Below, piece by piece: positions 54,501 to 63,300 of a stretch of DNA of 64,000 nucleotides. The stretch is from Pontibacter sp. Tf4 (GTDB lineage Bacteria > Bacteroidota > Bacteroidia > Cytophagales > Hymenobacteraceae). The first letter of the stretch is position 1; every line of letters begins with the position of its first letter. A program made the position numbers and the translations under genes. The DNA lies in NCBI RefSeq assembly GCF_014212495.1, contig NZ_JACKZC010000003.1, positions 248,001 through 312,000 on the forward strand, written 5' to 3'. The notes under the pieces are model-generated. The model was not told the DNA's origin and did no database searches. It saw nothing but the letters and a program-made list of their open reading frames with translations.

Positions 54501-55786
54501 ACAACAATATTCAGGCTGACCAGGTGATTTGCTTCGGTAACACACCACAGGTGCTGAAAGGCTCTACGCCGGAAGGTGGCGAAGGCGGCTACATTTACCA
54601 GTGGCAGTACAAAACATCGGAGCCAGGCGCTGTGTGGGTGTCTGCCAAAGGTGTGAGCAACGGCATCGATTATGCTCCGCCAGCACTAACACAAGATACC
54701 TGGTTCCGCAGAATTGTGATCTCGGGCCCGCGCTCGCACGAGAGTCAGGAAGTGATGATCACGGTGAAGCCTGCTATGAGCAATAACAAGATCAGCACCA
54801 ACCAAACGATCTGTTACGCTACAGCGCCATCTACATTAACTGGCACTACGCCAACCGGTGGCAGCGGCAACTATAGTTACCTATGGGAATACAGCACTAC
54901 TGGTCCGGACAAAGGTTTTACAACTGCACCGGGCGCCAACAACGGGCAAAACTATAACCCAATGCCACTGACGCAGAAAACCTGGTTCAGAAGAGTGGTT
55001 ACTTCTGAGTCGTGCGAAGGCCTGGTGAGCAATGCTATAGTTGTGCACATCACTGCACAGCCGGATGCACCGGTGGCGAAAGGTGCTATAGTTTGCTCTG
55101 GCAACAATGTGACGCTATCGGCTACAGGCAAAGAAGGCAGGCTGGAATGGTACGCTTCGGCAAGCTCGGGTGCCTTGCTGGGTGTGGGCAATACCTTTAC
55201 TACGCCTGCGCTAACGCATACCACCACTTACTACGTGCAGGAAGTAACACTCTCTTGTGCCAGCGAACGCACAGCCGTAACGGTAACAGTTACAGAGCCA
55301 TCCGCAGATGCAGGCCCGGATGTAACTATTCTCAAAGGCAGAAGCACTACGCTGGAAGCCAGTGGCGGTGATAGCTACAGTTGGTCTCCGGCGGTTGGCC
55401 TGAGCAACCCTAATGTGGCAAATCCGGTGGCTACACCAGAATCGACTACAACTTATAAAGTAACTATAACGACGGCGGGTGGCTGTACTTTCACGGATGA
55501 AGTTACGGTAACAGTGCTTCCTTTTGTGGAGATACCAAACACTTTTACACCAAACCGCGACGGCATAAACGATACCTGGGAAATTGCCAACCTGAAGAAG
55601 TACCCGAACTGTAAGGTGCAGGTGTTTAACCAGTGGGGCACTATGGTCTTCCAGTCGAACGGGTACCAGTCGCCGTGGGATGGCCGCCACAACGGGCAGG
55701 AATTACCACTTGCTACTTATTACTACATCATCCAGCTGGAGCCAGGTGAGAAACCATTATCAGGAAGTATAACAATCGTTAAATAA
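48578..55786 (+). CDS. Giant repeat adhesin with T9SS type B (gliding-motility-associated) domain
   Basis: 2,402 residues. A signal peptide ends near residue 27 (SVLAQD). PKD and Ig-like domains fill about 30-1050 (SWGDGKTNTYGKNF, FQFDDGTP, TYTWAPADGLSA). Eleven repeats of about 92 residues follow (about 1051-2162), each with ISNNTI, a Q-x-I-C-x-G element, L-x-GS-P-x-GG, Y-W-E, PG-L-x-x-x-TWFRR-x-V-TSG-C. One Ig-like unit interrupts them at about 1430. The end has two more Ig-like units and a type B CHU_C domain (about 2318-2402, IPNTFTPNRDGINDTW to ITIVK). It resembles SprB-type surface adhesins used for adhesion or gliding. Its PorP/SprF partner begins 9 nt downstream. Confidence 0.9.
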   Translation: MQSYLRGSLLPFLIFFFGTWANSVLAQDCKPEISTPQGASLCNGEVILQASEAETYTWSTGETTPSIKITTPGTYWVKTTNTAECEGTSDSITIAGAPDASITDPEYPELNFTYCSYSSSSSGFKFTLNIENTSKTKETNKEYHISWGDGKTNTYGKNFDRVTHTYTAGGGYDIVLTVIGENGCSTTTTKRMFVGSNPGLGISSDGNNTQCAPATYRFKITGVDGNSPETVYTFQFDDGTPAITYKHDELPADRYIYHTFNESSKNTEFGFTLTGYAKNPCSSSRATFSGIRISKGPEADFAVGNGTSLCVNVPVNLQNLTKSGYDATNNTETYQSEWKIEPATGWRFVSGTATSKSPKIVFTEPGRYKLTLTAKSLDTSLSCGSSSKEQEIIVAAPPVADFTLDPAPSANCTPTTFKALNTSTGDGVTYTWQVLSADGWSFANGTTATSENPEFNFTKAGDYTIKLVATNLCAPASIKEQKITIRSKPVVTLPANAVYCGPKTIAFTAANAAHKPTYDAQSGTITGYRWTVTGGNTTFTEGSSTSANPTIVFPEAGLYAVSVVAINECGDSEPAVQQIRIDALPELKATAEMPVLCKGGSTTITVTGADTYTWAPADGLSATTGSTVTAKPTKTTTYTITGKNSATGCISTTTVTIVVNEPPKVELVADVYEICVGQGQAVLTASGADRYEWSPATGLSATTGAEVTATPAQTTTYTVTGFDDETGCSSTAQVTIKVNPLPVVSAGPDITVCNNPVPTKLLGSPAGGVWSGAHVSADGTFTPPAQTGTITLTYTYTDPNGCSNYSTMQVTVNEAPVADAGQDITVCLNSGSFNLKASPAGGKWSGSALVTANGTFTPSKAGVYTLTYTFGEGSCETKDQVIVTVNELPKAPNVAAAEILCPGFGTTLQVQNPVGKLAWYDAATGGNLLGEGAIFETPALDKTTTYYVETTIEGGCTSVRTAVKVTVRPATPAPTVAPVTLCGTGSGATLIAQGNATIYQWFDVAEGGTMLFQGRSFGIASVNESKTYYVQAVIDGCISPRTPATITVLDVISNNTIEPVAEICAGQTPDPLVGSTPIGGDSNYSYYWEISTKSATEGFSKVEGATGKDYRPGALTVPTWFRRVATSGVCSHVSEPVKVSVTPVISNNTVSEDATYCLGATIAQLNGSLPDGGNNTYSYLWEMSTTGENGTYTQAPGNNSDQHYKPGSVDVNTWFRRKVTSGTCQVSISQPVKITIYKPITNNTIVGEQTVCANAIPQVLEGSQPENGDGNYSYRWYMSTDGENFTLATGQNNGINYKVGALTRSTWFKREVTGGPCDASISNTIKIHVNPVIASNIISRDQVICFGTEAAVLTGTTPTGGDGNYSFRWMVSTTGANGTYTPAASTNNLPNYTPGAVATTTWYKREVMSGTCVDVSPAIEVTVVPLPVAPAVAGVTICEGTKATLTVSASGNYNWYTTADGTKPVFTGRSFETPALSATTTYYVETVNANGCGSSERTAVTVKVNKNISNNSLVAPTAAICAGQTPALISGAGAGPDGGNGTYTYRWEKKTEGVDADFKTIAGATSATYQPTALTKTTWFRRVVISGPCAEHVSEPVKVDVLPALENNTVKPAVAICEGETPALLAGSDPTGGDGNYSYSWSYSENGTSFTEIANSNVKDYQPGKLSRTTWYKRTVVSGPCAKLESNVVQVIVHPAIVANTITATETIVCENGKLGIINGSKHAGGISAFTYLWEISTDGVTYSPAPGVNSNQSYQPAALTVPTWFRRKVTSGKCFDYSAAVKIDVNPVIADNTITEEQMVCVGGTPALLKGSTPNGGNGTYRYEWQSTTTNSPAAFTTVGTGVNYQPGALSVTTYFRRVVTSGACAHVSNVVKVTVSPQITRNTITTDQTIYSGQRPAPLTGSLPAGGDNTYTYLWEVSTDGTNYKTATGLNDGRNYSPGVLSENTWYRRRVFSGGCESISNAVKITITPSISNNNIQADQVICFGNTPQVLKGSTPEGGEGGYIYQWQYKTSEPGAVWVSAKGVSNGIDYAPPALTQDTWFRRIVISGPRSHESQEVMITVKPAMSNNKISTNQTICYATAPSTLTGTTPTGGSGNYSYLWEYSTTGPDKGFTTAPGANNGQNYNPMPLTQKTWFRRVVTSESCEGLVSNAIVVHITAQPDAPVAKGAIVCSGNNVTLSATGKEGRLEWYASASSGALLGVGNTFTTPALTHTTTYYVQEVTLSCASERTAVTVTVTEPSADAGPDVTILKGRSTTLEASGGDSYSWSPAVGLSNPNVANPVATPESTTTYKVTITTAGGCTFTDEVTVTVLPFVEIPNTFTPNRDGINDTWEIANLKKYPNCKVQVFNQWGTMVFQSNGYQSPWDGRHNGQELPLATYYYIIQLEPGEKPLSGSITIVK

Positions 55787-55795
55787 CGGTAATCT

Positions 55796-56815
55796 ATGAA
55801 CAAACTTTTAGCCTTAGTTATTGTGTTACTGCTTGCCGGCCAGGCCATGGCGCAGCAAAGACCACAGTACACACAGTATTCTACCAACAACTACCTGCTT
55901 AACCCTGCCATTACAGGTATCGAAGATTATGGCGACCTGAAACTGGGTACAAGACAGCAGTGGTCCGGACTGGAAGGTGCACCACAGTCTTATTATGCTA
56001 GCTTTCATATGCCGATCAACAAGGATATGTCTTCGTCTTACAGGGGCGGGCGCATTGGGTCGGCAGCTAAGGAAGCTACTACCAAAAAGCCGAGCAAGTA
56101 TAAAAAGATACGTCCGCACCACGGACTTGGCGTGCAGGCAGCCAGCACCAGAACAGGTCCTTTAAAGCGTGGTAGCATGAGCCTCAGCTATGCCTATCAC
56201 CAGCCGCTCACCAAATCGTTGCGCGTATCGGCGGGTGTGGCACCGGGCTTTATACAGTACAGCCTGGACCCGGGCACGGTAACTACAGCACAAGGCAATG
56301 ACCCGGCTATTTACGATGGCCGCGTAAACGAAATGAAGTTTGACCTGAACATGGGTATCTGGCTTTACTCCTATGATTTTTATGTAGGTTTAGCCGGCTC
56401 GCAGCTGGTGCCAAGCAAACGGAAATACATCAACGATAACTCTGTGATAACCGACAACGAAGGCCGACTGCAGCAGCATTATTTTGCCACAGCAGGTTAC
56501 AGGGTAGATGTTTCGCCTTATTTGTCGGTTATTCCATCGGTGATGGTGAAAATGGCACAACCCAGCCCCGTTTCGGTAGATGCCACAGCCAAGGTGATGT
56601 ATGCCAACCGCATCTGGGCTGGGGTTACGTACCGCCACAACGAGTCTGTCGCAGCCATGGCGGGTATCAACGTCAGCCATTTGTTTGATATCTCTTATTC
56701 TTATGATGCCAGTACCTCGCCACTTGGACAGGCGCATGCCGGCAGCCACGAAGTGGTAGTAGGTTTTAAACTGCGCAACACACGTCGCATCCTGTGCCCG
56801 GAATGGGCCTGGTAA
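55796..56815 (+). CDS. PorP/SprF-family type IX secretion membrane protein
   Basis: 339 residues. A signal peptide (about 1-19, LALVIVLLLAGQAMAQ) is followed by PQYTQYSTNNYLLNPAITGI, the PorP/SprF hallmark, and DLKLGTRQQWSGLEGAPQSY. An Arg/Lys-rich insertion (about 75-105) resembles that of other family members, then beta-strands to the C-terminus. It is coupled to the giant type B adhesin (9 nt) and probably serves its secretion or anchoring. It is the second such pair in the window. A UUCG-loop terminator follows. Confidence 0.92.
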   Translation: MNKLLALVIVLLLAGQAMAQQRPQYTQYSTNNYLLNPAITGIEDYGDLKLGTRQQWSGLEGAPQSYYASFHMPINKDMSSSYRGGRIGSAAKEATTKKPSKYKKIRPHHGLGVQAASTRTGPLKRGSMSLSYAYHQPLTKSLRVSAGVAPGFIQYSLDPGTVTTAQGNDPAIYDGRVNEMKFDLNMGIWLYSYDFYVGLAGSQLVPSKRKYINDNSVITDNEGRLQQHYFATAGYRVDVSPYLSVIPSVMVKMAQPSPVSVDATAKVMYANRIWAGVTYRHNESVAAMAGINVSHLFDISYSYDASTSPLGQAHAGSHEVVVGFKLRNTRRILCPEWAW

Positions 56816-56843
56816 CTATAAATTTCAGAGGTTCACAAGTAAT

Positions 56844-56870
56844 AAAAGGATGGCTTCGGCTGTCCTTTTT
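56844..56870 (+). terminator. Terminator with UUCG tetraloop after the adhesin/PorP operon
   Basis: AAAAGGATGGC and GCTGTCCTTTT pair (two G-T pairs) around a TTCG loop and end in T5. This is an extra-stable hairpin, 28 nt after the PorP stop codon. Confidence 0.85.
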
Positions 56871-56939
56871 GCTTTGATAGCAACTATAACTTTTCGTAAA
56901 AATTCAAGTATAGCTATATCGTTTTCAAACTCCCTAACT

Positions 56940-57314
56940 ATGCTTCGGATAACGACTGGAATCATTCTTTGCCTGCTGTTCATCAGTTTTGCGGCCATGC
57001 AGTACAACGACCCGGACCCTGCCCTGTGGATAGCAATTTATGTGGTGGCTGGTGCCATATGTGTGCTGGCAGCTTTTGGTAAATTGCCTATGGTGGTGAT
57101 GGCAGTGGCTTGCGCGGCCTGCGTAATCGGTGCTTTTATGGTTTGGCCGGTAAAGTACGAAGGCCTGGAAGTTGGTGGCGGCGATATCAAAAATATTGAA
57201 GAAGCACGCGAATCACTGGGATTGCTTTTGATCGGGCTGGTAATGTTCTTCTACGCCATTTTGCCTGGCCGTGTCAGAAACATAACTACCAGTGAACCAT
57301 CTTTGCGCACGTAG
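56940..57314 (+). CDS. TMEM220-family membrane protein
   Basis: 124 residues from the ATG at 56940. It has four hydrophobic segments and the family pattern LLFISFAAMQYNDPDPALW (Q-Y-N-D-P-D-P) right after the first helix, as in TMEM220 proteins, whose function is unknown. The frame extends to an ATG at 56850, but that codon lies in the stem of the preceding terminator, so the longer start is rejected. The gene is alone on this strand, between the PorP terminator and the reverse-strand copper unit. Confidence 0.8.
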   Translation: MLRITTGIILCLLFISFAAMQYNDPDPALWIAIYVVAGAICVLAAFGKLPMVVMAVACAACVIGAFMVWPVKYEGLEVGGGDIKNIEEARESLGLLLIGLVMFFYAILPGRVRNITTSEPSLRT

Positions 57315-57402
57315 CGCTCTACTTTGCGTCCCTTGTGTTTAAATTTACCCACGAAGAGCGCTAAGGTTTACGCAAAGGGTGCGGGGCCTCTCTAATGTAA
57401 AA

Positions 57403-57428
57403 AAGGCTGACCATTTCGGGCCAGCCTT
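57403..57428. terminator. Bidirectional terminator between TMEM220-like gene and copZ
   Basis: AAGGCTG (57403-57409) pairs with CAGCCTT (57422-57428) with CC/GG inside. On the reverse strand it is followed by a T6 run (end of copZ); on the forward strand by a TCTCTTTTT tract. Confidence 0.75.
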
Positions 57429-57450
57429 CTCTTTTTATAGTTGCTATCGT

Positions 57451-57657
57451 TTATACCTGCTCAGCTGTAAAGCCAGCTTTCTCTACCGTGCTTTTGATCT
57501 GATCTGCATCAAGCGTTTCGGTCTTCACTTCCAGTATCTTGTCCGGGTTATTCGTGTCTACCTCCCAGCTTGTGCCTTCCAGCTTGTTCAGGTGTGGGGT
57601 AACGGCCTTTACGCAATTTCCGCAATTAATATTGGTCTTGAATTTATAGGTCTTCAT
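57451..57657 (-). CDS. copZ: Heavy-metal-associated domain protein, CopZ-like copper chaperone
   Basis: 68 residues from the ATG at 57657 (an ATG three codons upstream is also possible). The whole protein is one HMA ferredoxin-like fold with the metal site NINCGNCVKAV (CxxC) near the N-terminus and ending in IKSTVEKAGFTAEQV. The usual Met before the first Cys is replaced by Asn-Ile-Asn, which may alter affinity. It lies 18-27 nt downstream of copA on the same strand, so it probably hands Cu(I) to that ATPase. Confidence 0.85.
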   Translation of the reverse strand: MKTYKFKTNINCGNCVKAVTPHLNKLEGTSWEVDTNNPDKILEVKTETLDADQIKSTVEKAGFTAEQV

Positions 57658-57684
57658 ATTTAACATAATTTATTAACTAAACAC

Positions 57685-59922
57685 TTATTTTAACTTTATA
57701 GTACGCAAACGTAAACTGTTACCCACCACCGATACGGAGCTGAAGGCCATGGCTGCACCGGCAATCATCGGGCTTAGCAGGAAACCGGTGAACGGAAATA
57801 ACAGCCCCGCAGCTACCGGAATACAGATCACGTTATAGAAAAAGGCCCAGAACAGGTTCTGCCGGATGGTTTTAACAGTGGCTCTGGATAATTTTACAGC
57901 AGCAGCTACCTGCGTCAGGTCGGAGCGCATGAGTGTGATTCCCGCTACGTCCATGGCAATGTCGGTGCCCTGCCCCATGGCTATACTGATGTCGGCAGTG
58001 GCCAGTGCCTGCGCGTCGTTTATACCGTCTCCTACCATGGCTACGTGTTTGCCGTTTGCCTGCAGTTGCTTCACAAAATCGGCTTTATCCTGCGGCATTA
58101 GCTCGGCCTTATAGTTCGTAATACCCACCTGTCGGGATACGGCAGCGGCTGTCTGGCTGTTATCGCCGGTCAGCATGTACACTTCTATGCCGGCATCCTG
58201 CATGGCTTTTATACCCTGGGCGGCACTTTCTTTAATTGGGTCGGCTACCGCAAAAACGCCAAGTGCCTGGGTAGCATCTGCAAAGTAGATAGCGGTTTTA
58301 GCTTCGTTCTGCAGCGCTATAGTTTGCTGTGCCAGTTCATCCGGTATAGTTATACCGTGCTGCTGCAACAGTTTATAGTTACCGGCATAGTAGCGCTTAC
58401 CATTAAAATCTGCTTCAATACCCAACCCGGTCAAACTGCTGAAATAGTCGGGTTGTAGCACCTGGGCGCCTGCTTCCCTATAGTAACTATACACAGCCTG
58501 CGCGATCGGGTGCTCCGACTGGGCTTCCATGGAGTAAAAGTACGTTTCCAGTTGCGCGTGCTGCTGTGCGTTATTTGCCCAGATCACGTCTGTTACAGTT
58601 GGTTTGCCTAAAGTTATAGTTCCGGTCTTATCAAGTATCACGGCATTCACTTCATGGGCACGCTCCAGGCTTTCGGCATCTTTAATCAGGATACCATTTT
58701 CGGCACCGCGGCCAACGCCCACCATTATAGCCGTTGGGGTTGCCAGACCAAGCGCACACGGGCAGGCAATTACCAGCACCGAGATCATCGACAGGAAACC
58801 TTCCGTCAGGTAAGCTTCGCCACCCAGCACGATCCAGGAAAGTAAGGTAAGCACAGCGATGCCCAGCACCACCGGCACAAAAATTCCGGCAATCTTATCG
58901 ACGAGCTTTTGTACCGGGGCTTTGCTGCCCTGGGCTTCCTGCACCATTTTAATGATGTGGGCCAGCATGGTTTCGCCACCGGTCTTTTGCGCGATAAGCT
59001 GTACACTGCCTTTCTGGTTTATAGTTCCGGCATATACTTTATCGCCTGCTTGTTTCTGCACTGGCAACGGTTCGCCACTCAGCATGCTTTCGTCCACATA
59101 CGTAGTACCTGCGGCAACTTCACCATCTACAGGCACGCGGTCGCCGGGCAACAGAATTACCCTGTCACCTACCCGCACTTCTTCTATCCTGATCTCCAGT
59201 TCAGCACCATCCCGCAGAATACGTACTGTTTTCGGCTGCAGGCCCATCAGCTTTTTAATGGCTTCGGAACTTCGGTTCTTAGCCCCTTCTTCCAGGTATT
59301 TACCTATCAGGATAAAAGCGATGATTACGGCTACGGCTTCGAAATAAACATGTGGCTCCAGTCCCCGGCTCAGGAAAAACTCCGGATAAACGGTATTAAA
59401 CACACTGAAGATGAAAGCGATACCTGTACTCAGGGCTACCAGTGTGTCCATGTTGGCGCGGCCGTGTTTAGCCTGTGCCCAGGCCCCGGTAAAGAAACGC
59501 TGCCCTGCCCAAAGCAGGATTGGCGTGGTAAACAGCAGCATGGCCCAGTTGCCCCAAGTGAAGTGTCCGTGGAAGAACATGCCTAATATAAACACCGGCA
59601 AGGCCAGCACCACGGCAACTATAGTTTTGGTCTTCAGGGTTTTCAGCGCTCTGGCTTCGCGGGCTTCCAGTTCTTCCTGTGTCTGGGTCTCGATCAGCAT
59701 ATCAAAGCCGATCTCCTGTACCGTTTCGCGCAGCTGGGCCGGGTTAACTATAGTTGGCTCATAGGTTACCTGCACGCTTTTACCGGCAAAATTCACATTG
59801 GCTTCGGCTACGCCCTCGCGGTGGCGCAGCATACTTTCAATACTCGAGGCGCAGGACGCACAGGTCATGCCCTCTACGGGGTAGGTCGCTTTTTTATAGT
59901 TGGTCTTAGTTAACGTTTCCAT
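57685..59922 (-). CDS. copA: Copper-translocating P1B-type ATPase CopA
   Basis: 745-residue efflux ATPase exporting Cu(I) across the inner membrane. An N-terminal HMA domain carries GMTCASCASSIE (CxxC at about 21-24). Eight membrane helices are visible, with the CPC metal site in IACPCALGLATPTA (about 387-400). DKTGT (phosphorylated Asp, about 430), SEHPIAQAV (HP motif), MLTGDN and VGDGINDAQAL follow in the right order. Length and one HMA domain are typical for Bacteroidota. A -7 box is seen 26 nt upstream. It is in an operon with the small chaperone gene. Confidence 0.95.
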   Translation of the reverse strand: METLTKTNYKKATYPVEGMTCASCASSIESMLRHREGVAEANVNFAGKSVQVTYEPTIVNPAQLRETVQEIGFDMLIETQTQEELEAREARALKTLKTKTIVAVVLALPVFILGMFFHGHFTWGNWAMLLFTTPILLWAGQRFFTGAWAQAKHGRANMDTLVALSTGIAFIFSVFNTVYPEFFLSRGLEPHVYFEAVAVIIAFILIGKYLEEGAKNRSSEAIKKLMGLQPKTVRILRDGAELEIRIEEVRVGDRVILLPGDRVPVDGEVAAGTTYVDESMLSGEPLPVQKQAGDKVYAGTINQKGSVQLIAQKTGGETMLAHIIKMVQEAQGSKAPVQKLVDKIAGIFVPVVLGIAVLTLLSWIVLGGEAYLTEGFLSMISVLVIACPCALGLATPTAIMVGVGRGAENGILIKDAESLERAHEVNAVILDKTGTITLGKPTVTDVIWANNAQQHAQLETYFYSMEAQSEHPIAQAVYSYYREAGAQVLQPDYFSSLTGLGIEADFNGKRYYAGNYKLLQQHGITIPDELAQQTIALQNEAKTAIYFADATQALGVFAVADPIKESAAQGIKAMQDAGIEVYMLTGDNSQTAAAVSRQVGITNYKAELMPQDKADFVKQLQANGKHVAMVGDGINDAQALATADISIAMGQGTDIAMDVAGITLMRSDLTQVAAAVKLSRATVKTIRQNLFWAFFYNVICIPVAAGLLFPFTGFLLSPMIAGAAMAFSSVSVVGNSLRLRTIKLK

Positions 59923-60319
59923 ATCAGTCAGGTCATTTTCAACAGTACAAATTTACGAACATCCCTGCCCGAAGCCCTTACACATTTACTACTATGATTT
60001 ACATAATTCCCCGGATGGTACCAGGTCAGAAAAATTAACAGATATAGGAAACGGGATATACACTTTGCCATTGGGTTTATATTGCTATATTTAGTGTCGC
60101 TGAGCCTGGCCACAAAAAGCCGGGTGCCGCATACACTTGTTTCCGGGTTCTTTTAGCCATGCCCTGCCGGCATTTCTTCTTCCCGCTGAATAAAGTGCGA
60201 CGCCTGTTCAACCTACGCCACCCGTTTGAAGTATGAAAACGAACAACTTTATCGTATATAAATTAAATAAGGTATAGTTGTAGATTTACTAACATACTGG
60301 CTCCACTACAGACCCGCAC
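59923..60319. other. Divergent intergenic region between copA and histidine kinase
   Basis: About 400 nt with no ORF of interest. A TAnnTTTG match is present near the copA end. No CueR-like dyad was recognised. The histidine-kinase promoter is not identifiable. Confidence 0.4.
59948..59955 (-). promoter_or_regulatory. Putative -7 box for copA
   Basis: Reverse-strand TAAATTTG matches the Bacteroidota -7 consensus, 26 nt upstream of the copA start. No -33 partner was seen at the usual spacing. Confidence 0.4.
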
Positions 60320-63300
60320 ATGAAAGACGAGCAGGAAGGCATTTTTAACTTCGCGCGCAATACCCGAGTTACCCGGCTTACTGCCATTGTGCTGGCTGTG
60401 CTTGCGCTGGCATTGCTCCTGATCAGTGCCTATTCCTATCTCGCAGCCCGCGAAGTGCAGGAAAAGTATAATACCATGGTATCGGACTCGCTGCATAAGC
60501 TGGAACTGATAAACAGCCTGCATAACAACGAAGACCAGATCTATAACGCCACTATAAAGCATTTGCAGACCACCGACACGGCAACGATGGTCGAGCTGGA
60601 GAAACGCATTATGCAGTTCAACGCCAATGTAATGGCGGACCTGGAGGCCCTGAATCAGAAATTGTCACATCCCAGCCGCAAGCAGACAATCCAGAATTAC
60701 ATGAAGAGCCGGCAACAGTATACAGCACTGTTGCAAAATATACTCAGGCTCAGCAGCGAAAACCAGAACGATGAAGCCATTACCCTGGAAGGCCAGCGAC
60801 TTTTGCCTGCCCACCATCAGCACCAGTCCTACCTCAATGAACTCAGTGACAGCATCAGTGTGACGACCAGGGAACGGGGCGAGCAAGCGCTGCAAACTAT
60901 AAACAATACCATGCGCAGCTATAACCTGCTGCTGCTGGCTGCTATACTGGTTACCGCTGTAGCTTCCTACTTCATCCGGCGGGTACTGCGGCAGTTGCGT
61001 TACCACGATGTCATCCTTAAATCCGAAATAAGGGAAAGGGAACAGCTACGCCACGCCCTCAATGAAAGCCAGTCGGTGTACCGGTCGCTTTTCCGGAACA
61101 TTGCCCTGCCCATGTGGGTTTTTGACCAGGATACTTTTCAGATACTGGAAGTAAATAAAGCTGCCGAAGAAGAGTATGGCTACACACGCCAGGAGTTCCT
61201 CAAGATGTCCATTGCCGATCTGCAACCCGAAAACCAACGCGAGAAACTCCGGGAAGTACTCGCTAACCTGGATGGTAAGTTACCACCGCTGCCCGGCTGG
61301 AAACACCAGCGTAAAGACGGCTCCCAGTTTTATGTGGATGTAAAGTCGCATCTGCTGCCAACCAACGGCCCTATCCGCCCGCGGGTAGTAGTGGCCATTA
61401 ATATCGACCGGCGTGTGCTGGCCATACAGGCGCTGGAATGGCGTGAGCGGCAGCTGCGTGAGATAAGCGCCAGCATACCGGGCGTTGTGTTCCAGTTTCA
61501 GCTGGATGGGGACCTGAACTATAGTTTCCCGTTCATCAGCGAAGGCATCGAGCGCTTGTTCCATATTAAACTGGAGGAGGTTAAAATTAACCCGAAGGTG
61601 ATTTTTGATACAGTGCATCCGGACGAGCTGGAACTACTCTGGGAAACCATTAAAGAGGCTTACGACGAGGTAAAACCCTGGGAGTTTGAGTTCAGGGCAT
61701 GGCAGAAAGACGAGCAGAAGTATAAATGGCTGCACGGCCACAGCCTCCCCAACCACAAGCAGGACAGCGTAGTTACCTGGAACGGAACCCTGATCGATAT
61801 CACCTCGCAGAAAGAGGCACAGGAAAAACTTGTTGCCAGCGAGGCTAACCTGCGCTACCTGCTCAACAGCTCGCCACAGGCCATCTACCTGCTCGATGAC
61901 CAGCTGCATATCATTGCCTTTAATACCCGCGCCGCCGAAGAGGTAAGCTTTCTTCAACTTAAAAAACTGCAGGCCGGTGAGTCTATCCTCAACTATATCG
62001 CTTCCGGCCTCCTCGACGAAACAAAAGATTATCACCGGAAAGCCTTGCAGGGCGAGACTACCGTGTACGAAACCAACAATGGCGGTGGCTGGTACGAAGT
62101 GGCCTACCGTCCGGTATTTGGCCCTGAGAACCGCGTGCTGGCGGTTGCCCTGAGCATAGAAGATATAACCGAGCAGAAACTGATACTGGAAACAATAAAG
62201 CACAGCGAGGAACAGCTGGCCAGAGCCCAGGAACTTAACCACATGGGTAGCTGGGAATACGAACTGGCAAGCGGCAGGATCACCTGGTCTGACAACCTGT
62301 ACAAGCTGCTGGAGGTAGATAAGGAAACCACCACACTTACGCCTACCTTTATCCGACGATTTATACACCCTGCGGATGCTGAACTGGAGGCAAAAACCTA
62401 CAGGGAAAGTATCCAGACAGGAAAACCTGTTATATTAGAGCACCGCGTTATAACAGCTACCGGCAAAGAACGGGTATTTTTACAGAATGGCGAGATCATC
62501 AAAGATGCCGACGGAAGGCCTGTCTCCATATCCGGCGCAATGCAGGATATTACCGAACAAAAACGGGCAGAACAGGAAATAACAGAAGCCCGTAACCTGC
62601 TGCAATCGGTGCTGGCCAACATCCCGGAGATCATTTTCTCTACCGATGCCAAATTTAATGTTACCTACATCAGCCCGCAGTGCATGGAAATTTTGGGCTA
62701 CCCTGCCGAAGAGCTGACAGGCAACGCCGACCTCTGGTACAAAAACATTCACCCTGATGACCTGCCGAAACTGAAGCAAGTGATACAGCGCTTAATGGCA
62801 GAGGAGCGGGTGCAGTATGAGATCAGGATAATCCGGCGGGACGGGCAGGTAAGATGGCTGCTGCTGCGCTTATCTTCTACCTTAGATGCCAATGGCAGGC
62901 TTATACGCCTGGACGGCTCGGCTGCCGACATGACCCAGGCAAAAATGGCAGAAGCCAAGCGCGAAGACCTGAACCGCCAGCTGGTAAACCAGAACCGTAA
63001 CCTGCAGCAGTTTGCCTACATTGTATCGCATAATCTGCGGGCGCCTATTGCCAACATCCTGGGCCTCACCTCTATTTACAACAAAACCGATCCGGGTGCT
63101 CCTATAAACGAGCGCGTAATTGATAACCTGTTTAAATCGGCCCGGCTGCTGGATAACACCATCCGTGACCTGAACGAGCTGCTGACCGTGCGAAGCGAAT
63201 ACCTGGAGGGTATGCTGGAGGAAATCTATTTTGATGCCAAGCTGCAACACATAACCGACAGCCTGGCCGACGAAATTGAGCAAAGCGGCGCCATCATCAC

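Noticed and set aside
51728..55065. Regular repeats that could suggest a CRISPR or satellite array
   Set aside because: The unit is about 276 nt, in frame, diverged, and encodes adhesin domains; there are no short identical repeats with unique spacers.
56850..56939. Longer N-terminus for the TMEM220-family gene
   Set aside because: The ATG at 56850 is inside the UUCG-loop terminator stem; the family pattern starts after the ATG at 56940.
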